A stretch of DNA of 20,442 nucleotides. Origin: Candidatus Dormiibacterota bacterium. Its GTDB lineage: Bacteria; Chloroflexota; Dormibacteria; Aeolococcales; Aeolococcaceae. Positions within the stretch are counted from its first letter, which is position 1. Each line of letters begins with the position of its first letter. The translations under genes were made by a program, and so were the position numbers. Of this stretch, positions 6,852 to 13,812 are shown piece by piece. The stretch spans positions 1 to 20,442 of the forward strand of contig PLAX01000092.1 of NCBI GenBank assembly GCA_003135255.1. The letters are read 5' to 3'. Below the pieces are notes generated by a model, which did no database searches, was not told the origin of the DNA, and saw only the letters and a list, made by a program, of their open reading frames with translations.

Positions 6852-7628
6852 ATGAGGGTCGTCGCTCTTTACAAATGGGCACCGAACCCCCAGGACGCTC
6901 AGGTCGATCCTGACGGCATCGTCGACTGGCGCCGCGCGGCGGAGGCGTTGAGCGAATACGATCCGGTCGCCTTTGAGCTCGCTCGAAGCTTTGCGGACCT
7001 CACCGGAGCGGAGGTGATCGGCGTCACCGCCGGTGGGTCGGCGGCCTCCAGTTCTCTGGCGCGCAAGACTGTCTTGTCACGAGGCATCGACAGGCTCGTG
7101 CTCGTCGCGGACGATCGGTTGAAGACTGCCGACAGCACGACGTTGGCGGCGGTGCTTGCGGCGTTGATACGCCGCCTTGGTCAGGTCGACCTGGTGCTAG
7201 CAGGGGTGTCATCTGTGGACGTCAACGAGGGTCAGGTCTCCATGACCCTCGCCGCCCATCTCGGTTGGATAGGCCTCGGCGGGGTCCGTGCGCTGGAGGC
7301 GACAGACCAGGGACTGAGGGTGGAGCGCGACGTGCCGGGTGGCAGTGAGACGCTCGCGCTCGCCGGCGGGGCGGTTCTCACGACGGTGGCCGACGCAGCA
7401 GTCCCGCGGCGCGCCGGCATGCGGGACATCCTTGCTGCCGCCAAGAAGCCGGTGGACCTCGTCGAGCTCGACGACCTGGACGTACCGGTGGCCCAGGTGG
7501 TGGTGTCGAGGGCGGCGACCTCCCGCCCGGACAACGCGAGACGCCAACACGTGGTCGTCGAGGCAAGCGAACCCGCAGCGGCTGCCGCCCAAGTGATCAG
7601 CGCGCTGCGCCAGCGCAACGTGCTGTAG
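6852..7628 (+). CDS. fixA: Electron transfer flavoprotein beta subunit (FixA/EtfB)
   Basis: Small ETF subunit, partner of the EtfA encoded next; together they carry electrons from flavin dehydrogenases to a membrane quinone reductase. The open frame extends upstream to 6744 inside the alcohol dehydrogenase gene. The ATG at 6852 is chosen because AGGAG lies six bases before it and because MRVVALYKWAPNPQDAQVD is the typical family N-terminus. The product is 258 residues, the normal length. Recognisable parts are LSEYDPVAFELA, the nucleotide-handling GVTAGG region, and LVLAGVSSVDVNEGQV. Gene order matches the Escherichia coli fixABCX and ydiQRST clusters. Whether this ETF bifurcates electrons cannot be settled by eye. 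Confidence 0.92.
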   Translation: MRVVALYKWAPNPQDAQVDPDGIVDWRRAAEALSEYDPVAFELARSFADLTGAEVIGVTAGGSAASSSLARKTVLSRGIDRLVLVADDRLKTADSTTLAAVLAALIRRLGQVDLVLAGVSSVDVNEGQVSMTLAAHLGWIGLGGVRALEATDQGLRVERDVPGGSETLALAGGAVLTTVADAAVPRRAGMRDILAAAKKPVDLVELDDLDVPVAQVVVSRAATSRPDNARRQHVVVEASEPAAAAAQVISALRQRNVL

Positions 7629-7665
7629 GCGCGCGGGTCGTGTGCACAGAGAGGAACTACAGCAT

Positions 7666-8601
7666 ATGAGCGTTGCAATCGACACGTGGATCATCGTCGC
7701 TGATGATGCAGCGGTCGGCGGACTGATCGAGTTCGGCCGCTTACGGGCGGCCAAGCTGGTTGCGGTCGTGGCTGGGCGTAAGAGTGTCGCCGACGAAGTG
7801 GCTGCGGCCGGGGTGGACCGGGTCATCTGGCTTGGACAGCCACCCGAGGGAACCCCCGTGGAGGCGTTCGCACCCGAGGTGGCACGCCTCGTGGGGGAGG
7901 GGCTGCCGCGGGTCGTCCTCGGTCCCGACACCACGGCGGGACGGGCCCTGCTCGGTGCGGTCGCTGTTCGTTGCGGCGGTCCCGTCTTCACGCGCGTCAG
8001 CGCGCTGGACCTGGAAGGTGACCGTGTGGTCCTGACGCGCAGCCTCTTCAGCGGAATAGCCGAATGTCGGGAGTCCGTCGACGGCGGCCCCGCCATCCTG
8101 GCCCTACCGTCCGGTGGACAGGTCAGCGCGACGGGGACTCCGACACCGGTTGAGCAGGTCGAGGCCAGACCGATGACCATCGCCCTCGTCGTCGACAGGC
8201 GCAGCGACGAGGGAGTCGCGGTCGACCTGCCATCTGCGCCGGTTGTGGTTGGGGTCGGGCGCGGGCTCAAGACCAAAGCTGATCTGACCCTCATCGAGGA
8301 ATTGGCCACCGCGCTAGGCGCTGAGGTCGGCTGCAGCCGGCCGCTCGCCGAAGGCGTGGACTGGATGCCCAAGGACCGCTACATCGGAATCTCCGGCCAG
8401 CACATCTCCCCCCGCCTCTACATGGCGGTCGGCATCTCTGGCCAGTTGCAGCATATGTTCGGGGTGCGTGACGCAGAGGTGATAGTTGCCGTCAACTCGG
8501 ACGCTGATGCGCCGATCTTTTCCGAGTGCGACTACGGGCTGGTCGGGGACCTGTACCGGATCGTGCCGGCTTTGGTCGCAGCGCTTACAGCTGTCCGGTG
8601 A
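7666..8601 (+). CDS. fixB: Electron transfer flavoprotein alpha subunit (FixB/EtfA)
   Basis: FAD-binding ETF subunit. The start at 7666 is preferred over a GTG at 7642 because AGAGAGGA lies upstream and MSVAIDTWIIVADD resembles the normal N-terminus. The product is 311 residues. The C-terminal FAD domain is textbook: VGVGRGLK (196-202), SRPLAEGVDWMPKDRYIGISG (224-244), then GQHISPRLYMAVGISGQLQH (244-263) and VNSDADAPIF (277-286). The N-terminal half is divergent, as is usual. The gene follows the beta subunit by 37 bp, and its stop overlaps the start of the quinone oxidoreductase gene by four bases (GTGA), so translation of the two is probably coupled. Confidence 0.95.
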   Translation: MSVAIDTWIIVADDAAVGGLIEFGRLRAAKLVAVVAGRKSVADEVAAAGVDRVIWLGQPPEGTPVEAFAPEVARLVGEGLPRVVLGPDTTAGRALLGAVAVRCGGPVFTRVSALDLEGDRVVLTRSLFSGIAECRESVDGGPAILALPSGGQVSATGTPTPVEQVEARPMTIALVVDRRSDEGVAVDLPSAPVVVGVGRGLKTKADLTLIEELATALGAEVGCSRPLAEGVDWMPKDRYIGISGQHISPRLYMAVGISGQLQHMFGVRDAEVIVAVNSDADAPIFSECDYGLVGDLYRIVPALVAALTAVR

Positions 8602-9920
8602 CCAACTCCGGCGGCCCGGCCGTCGATTTCGATGTGGCCGTGGTTGGCGCGGGACCGGCTGGCTCGGTCGCTGCCTACCGGCTCGCGAAAGAGGGGCTGT
8701 CGGTTGTCCAGGTTGAACGAGGTGTGACGCCCGGCTCTAAGAACCTTTCCGGGGGCGTGCTCTACGGTCGGGTGCTCGACGACCTCCTTCCTGGTTACGC
8801 CAACGAGGCACCCGTCGAGCGCAAGATCACGCGTCACGTCACGATGCTGATGACAAAGGACTCCGCCGTCGCCCTCGACTACAGCAGCCGCTTGCTGTGC
8901 GACCCTGTCAACGCCGTTACCGTCCTACGGGCGAAGTTCGATCCGTGGTTGGCGGCCAAGGCCGAAGAAGCGGGAGCGTTCCTCATGACGGGGGTACGGG
9001 TCGACTCCCTGCTCACCGAGCCCGGTCCGAACGGCGCGCCAACGGTCGTCGGCCTGCGTGCCGGTGACGACGAGCTGCGGACCCGGGTCGTGATCGCCGC
9101 GGACGGCGTCAACTCCTTCCTCGCGCGCAGCGTGGGGCTGACGACCACACCGCCGATGAACCAGCTGGCCATCGGGATCAAGGCCGTCGTCGGGCTTCCA
9201 CGGCGAACCATCGAGGACCGCTTCGCCCTCAGCGACGACGAAGGCGCCGCCTTCGCCATCGTCGGTGACTGCACCCTCGGCGTCGGCGGGGGAGGATTCC
9301 TCTACACCAACACCGAGTCGCTCTCCCTCGGCGTCGTCCTACGCCTGGACGACCTCCTGCGTTCGGGTCATGGCGCTGCCGAGGTCTTTGACCACCTCGG
9401 CCAGCACCCCATGCTGGCGCCCTACCTCCGGGACGGCGAGATCCGCGAGTACGGCTGCCACCTCATCGCCGAGGGCGGCTACGCCATGGTCGGCCAGCTG
9501 GCCATGAATGGCATGCTCGTCGCCGGCGAGGCAGCCGGGCTGACCATCAATAGCGGACTGGTCGTGCGAGGCATGGACCTTGCCATCGGCTCGGGCATTG
9601 CCGCCGCCGACGCCGCGGCGGAAGCCATCGCCAAGGGCGACATCTCGAAGTCGGGCCTGGCCGGCTACCGCCGGCGCCTCGAGGACAGTTTCGTGCTCCA
9701 GGACATGCGCACCTACGCCCGCGCCCCGCAGTTCTTCGAGCGGCCCGAACTCTACGGCGCCTACGGGGAGTTGGCCGCGAGCATCCTACAGAGCACCTAC
9801 AGCCTCGACGGCACACCTCGCAAGCACCTCGCGCGCGTGGCCCGCCAGGCCCTCAAGACGTCATCCGTCAAGTCGAGACGACTGCTCCGCGATGCAGTGG
9901 CAGGGGTGCGATCCCTATGA
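8598..9920 (+). CDS. fixC: ETF-quinone oxidoreductase (FixC type)
   Basis: FAD flavoprotein at the cytoplasmic face of the membrane that accepts electrons from ETF and, with the FixX ferredoxin, passes them to quinone. The 440 residues fit FixC, which lacks the iron-sulfur domain found fused in the longer ETF-QO. The N-terminal dinucleotide fold reads FDVAVVGAGPAGS (11-23), followed by ERGVTPGSKNLSGGVLYG. Further family segments are IGIKAVVGLPRR and GGGGFLYTNTESLSLGVVL. Near the C-terminus come MVGQLAMNGMLVAGEAAGLT and a GMDLAIGSGIAAADA helix. The GTG start overlaps the EtfA stop (GTGA), and its own stop overlaps the FixX start (ATGA). The frame open upstream to 8526 is inside EtfA and was not used. 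Confidence 0.95.
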   Translation: MTNSGGPAVDFDVAVVGAGPAGSVAAYRLAKEGLSVVQVERGVTPGSKNLSGGVLYGRVLDDLLPGYANEAPVERKITRHVTMLMTKDSAVALDYSSRLLCDPVNAVTVLRAKFDPWLAAKAEEAGAFLMTGVRVDSLLTEPGPNGAPTVVGLRAGDDELRTRVVIAADGVNSFLARSVGLTTTPPMNQLAIGIKAVVGLPRRTIEDRFALSDDEGAAFAIVGDCTLGVGGGGFLYTNTESLSLGVVLRLDDLLRSGHGAAEVFDHLGQHPMLAPYLRDGEIREYGCHLIAEGGYAMVGQLAMNGMLVAGEAAGLTINSGLVVRGMDLAIGSGIAAADAAAEAIAKGDISKSGLAGYRRRLEDSFVLQDMRTYARAPQFFERPELYGAYGELAASILQSTYSLDGTPRKHLARVARQALKTSSVKSRRLLRDAVAGVRSL

Positions 9921-10201
9921 AGCTGACCACCATTCCCCAACGGCTCGCCGCTGACAGCTTCGTCATCGACGAGGACGAGTCGCACATCACCGTCGATCAG
10001 GAGCTCTGCCGGTCCACCGGGACCGACAAGGTGCTCATCGCCGTCTGCCCAGCCGGCGTGTACCAGGAGCGCGATGGTCAACTCACCGTCGACTACGCCG
10101 GCTGCCTCGAATGCGGCACGTGCTTTGCCGTTGCAGCCCCTGGCGCGATCCAGTGGCACTACCCTCGCGGCGGATACGGCGTCAACTATCGAGAAGGGTA
10201 G
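9917..10201 (+). CDS. fixX: Ferredoxin-like protein FixX
   Basis: Small iron-sulfur partner of FixC; supplies the cluster domain that is fused in eukaryotic-type ETF-QO. The 94 residues carry CPAGVYQ (Cys44) and CLECGTC (Cys63, Cys66, Cys69), enough for one 4Fe-4S cluster. An additional Cys31 lies in the ITVDQELC segment. The typical tail, GAIQWHYPRGGYGVNYREG, is present. The start overlaps the FixC stop by four bases. It is the last gene of the unit; no hairpin terminator is evident after it, and ISL3-like sequence begins within about 35 bp. Confidence 0.95.
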   Translation: MKLTTIPQRLAADSFVIDEDESHITVDQELCRSTGTDKVLIAVCPAGVYQERDGQLTVDYAGCLECGTCFAVAAPGAIQWHYPRGGYGVNYREG

Positions 10202-10234
10202 ACGTCCAGGTGCTTCCGGCGGGATGAGCGGTAG

Positions 10235-10257
10235 CCACGCGCCGTTGATGAAGAGCT
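10235..10257. repeat. ISL3-like terminal repeat just after fixX
   Basis: The stretch ending GTTGATGAAGAGCT reads AGCTCTTCATCAAC on the other strand. It matches the first bases of ISL3 family ends ((G/A)GCTCTTC) and shares GAAGAGC with the right end at 2549. It would be the right end of a plus-oriented element lying to its left, or the left end of a minus-oriented one. In either case only about 50 bp could remain before fixX. The match is short, so chance is possible. Confidence 0.4.
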
Positions 10258-10271
10258 GACAGGGCGGTGAC

Positions 10272-10505
10272 ATGCCTTCGGTTGTGGGCGCCGGCGGTTT
10301 GCAGGTAATGACCGCGGTGAGGGGCGCCGGCGCTGGCGACACCTCGACCTGGGGGTGGTCCGGTGCTTCATCGAGGCGGAAGCTCCCCGGGTCCGCTGCC
10401 CCGAGCACGGAGTGGTGGTCGCCTGGGTGCCCTGGGCGCGCCACGGGGCCGGTTACAGCCGCGCCTTCGACCTACCTCCTGAAGGAGCAGCTCCGCCAGG
10501 TAAAT
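10272..10505 (+). mobile_element. ISL3-family transposase remnant (N-terminus with internal deletion)
   Basis: In the frame containing 10355, the translation reads CGRRRFAGNDRGEGRRRWRH, LDLGVVRCFIEAEAPRVRCP and EHGVVVAWVPWARHGAGYSRAFD, the N-terminal zinc-finger-like region of ISL3 transposases. A stop lies directly before it, so the true start and left end are missing. After RAFD the homology jumps frame to TYLLKEQLRQV, a piece from the middle of ISL3 transposases, so a large internal part has been deleted. Nothing recognisable continues past about 10505, and 10506-10640 holds no visible gene. The element is dead. It lies on the same strand as the left remnant, which keeps the C-terminus. 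Confidence 0.8.
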
Positions 10506-10663
10506 GCCATTGCCCGGCACCACTGCTGGCGCTGGCGATCGCAGGTTGGGGCCCCGGCTGACTGCTGTCGCGGGGCCGCAGATGCGGAGAGCCACTCGGA
10601 TCTCGCCTCGAGGGTGGGTTCACGGATGGGCATTGGTCACCGTCATTGAGCGAGAATGCTGAG

Positions 10664-12250
10664 GTGAGCGCCGACTTTCAGGACCTCCTGGAGCGTGCCC
10701 GGCTGGCGACGACGCCAGAGGCCTGCGAGGAGTGCCTGGCGGAGATTGGGCGGGAGCTCGAGTCGGTGACCGCTCCAGGCAGTAGGGCCCGCCTCCTCAT
10801 GTGCCGCGCGCGGGTGCGGTCGAACCAGTGGCGCACCGCTGACGTTTGCGAGGACGCGCGCGCCGCGATGACCCTTTTCGAGACTGCCGGTGAGCTGGAG
10901 CTGGCTGTTGACGCCGCCAGCCTGGCCGCCGGATATGCCTCGCGCCTGGGCCAGCTGTCACTGGCCTCGGCACTGGCGACCAAGAGCATTCTGGCCCTGG
11001 ACTGGATCACCGACGACCGCCTCCGGGTCGAGATCGCCAACCGGCTCGGTATCTTCTGTTACTCGTTCCTGGACTTCGATCGGGCCGTCGACCAGTTCGA
11101 GGTCTCACTGGCGGCCGCCGAGCGGACGGGAAACCACGAGAGCGTCTACCGCCAGCTCCACAACATCGCCGACGCCCTGCTGCTCGCTCACCGGCAGCGA
11201 GTGATCTCCCACCTGGAGACGGGCTCGGAGCGCTTGGATCGCGCCGAGGCGGCCGTGACCAGGTTGTTCACCGAGGGAACGGAAGAGTGGAACCGTCGGG
11301 CGGGCAGCCACCGCCTGCTGGCCGAGGTCCTCTGCGAGCGGGGCAGGCTGGACGACGCGCTGCGCGTGCTCGATGAGCACCGGGCCACGGCCGGTGCGAT
11401 CAATTTGGCTGCCCAGCGTGCCGCCCTTGCTCTGGTCGAGGCGCGGTGCTTGCGTCTCGCGGGCCGGCGAGAGGAAGCCGTGACCGTCGCTACCCGCGCT
11501 GTGGAGATCGCCGAGGCGAGCGGCGACGATCACGAGCTGATGCTGACTCTCGAGGAGCTGGCGGCGGCCGACGAGGCTGTCGGCGACCGGAGGGGGGCGC
11601 TGGCACACGCCCGCGAGGTCAAGGCGCGCATGTGGGCGATTCACCAGCGCCAGACCACGCAGCTCGTGCAGGAGACATGGACCCGCGCTGACCTCGAACG
11701 GCACCAGAGGTACCTCCGAACCCAGGCCGCCGAGGCCACCCGCGCGGCAGAGGAGGACGCACTCACCGGTATCGGAAACCGGCGGGCGCTGGAGCGCTTC
11801 CTGGAGGCAGAGGCGGTGCGGGGGTCGCAGGTCGCCTTCGTCTTCGTCGATGTCGACGACTTCAAGGAGATCAACGACACGCTGGGCCATGGTGCCGGCG
11901 ATGCTGTGCTGCGCCGGATCGGCGAGCTCTTTGCCGGCCAGATGCGACCCGGGCAGACCGTCGTCCGCTACGGCGGTGACGAGTTCGTGCTCGCGCTGCC
12001 CGGGGTCGATTCGGTTCGTGCGCGCGACTTCGCCGAGCGCCTCCGGCTTGCCGTCGTTGAGCACCCCTGGGCGACCCTCGCACGCGGTCTCAGCGTCAGC
12101 GCGAGTTTCGGGGTCGCTGCCGGCCCGGCGGTCCAAGCACAGACGGCGCTCGCCGCCGCGGACGCGTCGCTCTACGCTGCCAAAGATGGTGGCGGGAATG
12201 CCGTCGTGGCGACTCCCGACAGCGCCGACCCAGACGGCCCCCCCGGATAG
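10664..12250 (+). CDS. Diguanylate cyclase with TPR-like N-terminal sensor region
   Basis: Makes cyclic di-GMP from two GTP. Residues 1 to about 350 are all-helical with TPR-like repeats (for example VDQFEVSLAAAERTGNHESV, LDDALRVLDEHRATAGAIN) and a probable coiled coil leading into the catalytic domain. The GGDEF domain begins DALTGIGNRRALERFLEAEA, continues FVFVDVDDFKEINDTLGHGAGD, and has an intact active loop RYGGDEF (GGDEF 437-441). At the usual product-inhibition site RxxD the sequence is RPGQ (428-431), so the aspartate is replaced. No membrane segment is visible. The GTG at 10664 is chosen because GAGAAT sits six bases upstream, similar to the -10 spacing of neighbouring leaderless genes; TTG at 10646 in the same frame is the alternative. 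Confidence 0.92.
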   Translation: MSADFQDLLERARLATTPEACEECLAEIGRELESVTAPGSRARLLMCRARVRSNQWRTADVCEDARAAMTLFETAGELELAVDAASLAAGYASRLGQLSLASALATKSILALDWITDDRLRVEIANRLGIFCYSFLDFDRAVDQFEVSLAAAERTGNHESVYRQLHNIADALLLAHRQRVISHLETGSERLDRAEAAVTRLFTEGTEEWNRRAGSHRLLAEVLCERGRLDDALRVLDEHRATAGAINLAAQRAALALVEARCLRLAGRREEAVTVATRAVEIAEASGDDHELMLTLEELAAADEAVGDRRGALAHAREVKARMWAIHQRQTTQLVQETWTRADLERHQRYLRTQAAEATRAAEEDALTGIGNRRALERFLEAEAVRGSQVAFVFVDVDDFKEINDTLGHGAGDAVLRRIGELFAGQMRPGQTVVRYGGDEFVLALPGVDSVRARDFAERLRLAVVEHPWATLARGLSVSASFGVAAGPAVQAQTALAAADASLYAAKDGGGNAVVATPDSADPDGPPG

Positions 12251-12254
12251 GATC
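12249..12254 (+). promoter_or_regulatory. -10 box for leaderless orn transcript
   Basis: TAGGAT (TANNNT type) lies seven bases before the GTG of orn, overlapping the stop of the cyclase gene. The spacing would place transcription start at the start codon. A GGATAGGA stretch could alternatively be read as a distant ribosome binding site. Confidence 0.5.
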
Positions 12255-12260
12255 GTCGTC

Positions 12261-12815
<555 letters not shown>

Positions 12816-12864
12816 TCCCGCGCCCCTTGACCTCCGCCGCGATCGGGGCCCCGGACCTCCGACG

Positions 12865-13773
12865 GTGACCGATCCCCCCACCCGGACGGTCCGCATCGCG
12901 GTCGCCCAGTACGAGCCGCGCATCGGTGACCTGAGTGGCAACCGCTCCGCCGCGGTCGCTCACGTCGGGGCCGCGGCGGAGCGGGGCGCCCAGCTGGTCA
13001 TCCTCCCCGAGCTGGCCTCCTCGGGCTACGTCTTCGGCGGGGAGGAGGAGGCCGGCCGGCTGGCCGAGGACGCCGACACCGGTGAGAGCGTCGTGGCCCT
13101 GGTCGACGCCTGCCGCCGCCATGGTGTCTACGTGGTCGGGGGCCTGGCGGAGGCCGGCGATGGCTGCCGCCACAACAGCGCCGTCGTCCTCGGTCCGGAG
13201 GGCCGGCTGGCGACCTACCGCAAGCTCCACCTCTTCTACGACGAGCAGTCCTGGTTCCAGCCGGGGAGTGAGCTGGTGGTCGTCGACCTTCCTTTCGCCC
13301 GGGTCGGGCTCGCCATCTGCTACGACCTCTGGTTCCCCGAGGTCGCGCGCGCCCTCGCCCTCCGTGGCGCCGAGGTGATCGCCGTCCCGACCAATTGGGT
13401 CAGCTCCTTCCGTGGCCGTCTCCACGACGAGCACGGGTACTGCCAGGGGGACATCATGGCGATGGCCGCGGCGGCCGCCAACGGCACCGCGGTCGCCTGC
13501 GCCGACCGGGTGGGGGAGGAGCGGGGTGTCACCTTCCTCGGCGCCTCGATCATCGTGGGCCCCGACGGCTGGCCCCTCGCCGGGCCGGCGAGCCCCGACC
13601 GGGAGGAGCTGCTGGTCGCCGACGTGGACCTGACCGCGGTGGAGCGGTCCCGCTGGCGCACCCCGCGCAATCACCTCCTCCGTGACCGGCGGCCTGCCCT
13701 CTACGCGAGCGAGCCCCCGCCCGAGGTGTCGGGCCGTCCCTTCGCAGTCGCCGCCGACCCGCCCGCGGGGTGA
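12865..13773 (+). CDS. Nitrilase-superfamily (carbon-nitrogen) hydrolase
   Basis: Hydrolyses a carbon-nitrogen bond of an amide, carbamoyl compound or nitrile; cytosolic. The 302 residues contain the Glu-Lys-Cys triad: Glu49 in VILPELASSGY, Lys120 in YRKLHLF, and Cys152 in LAICYDLWFPE. A second conserved acidic residue is Glu127 in FYDEQSWF. The elbow after Cys and the ALALRGAEVIAVPTNW strand are typical of amidase or carbamoylase branches rather than true nitrilases. The GTG start lies where the family N-terminus RTVRIAVAQYEP begins; the long open frame upstream overlaps orn in another phase and was rejected. It lies 49 bp after orn. The exact substrate is not inferable. Confidence 0.92.
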   Translation: MTDPPTRTVRIAVAQYEPRIGDLSGNRSAAVAHVGAAAERGAQLVILPELASSGYVFGGEEEAGRLAEDADTGESVVALVDACRRHGVYVVGGLAEAGDGCRHNSAVVLGPEGRLATYRKLHLFYDEQSWFQPGSELVVVDLPFARVGLAICYDLWFPEVARALALRGAEVIAVPTNWVSSFRGRLHDEHGYCQGDIMAMAAAAANGTAVACADRVGEERGVTFLGASIIVGPDGWPLAGPASPDREELLVADVDLTAVERSRWRTPRNHLLRDRRPALYASEPPPEVSGRPFAVAADPPAG

Positions 13774-13800
13774 CTCACTCCCCGGCGATGGGCCGGCGCC

Positions 13801-13806
13801 GATAAT
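13801..13806 (+). promoter_or_regulatory. -10 box for leaderless proline dehydrogenase transcript
   Basis: GATAAT sits six bases before the ATG at 13813, too close for a ribosome binding site and leader. No Shine-Dalgarno sequence is visible upstream, which supports a leaderless mRNA beginning at the start codon. Confidence 0.5.
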
Positions 13807-13812
13807 CGGCTC

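Noticed and set aside
9797..10444. 215-codon minus-strand open frame
   Set aside because: It spans the antisense of fixC, fixX and the IS remnant, which are separate elements; no domain is recognisable.
11850..12260. N-terminal extension of the orn frame
   Set aside because: It overlaps the GGDEF domain out of frame; Orn proteins begin right at the WMDLEMTGLD block.
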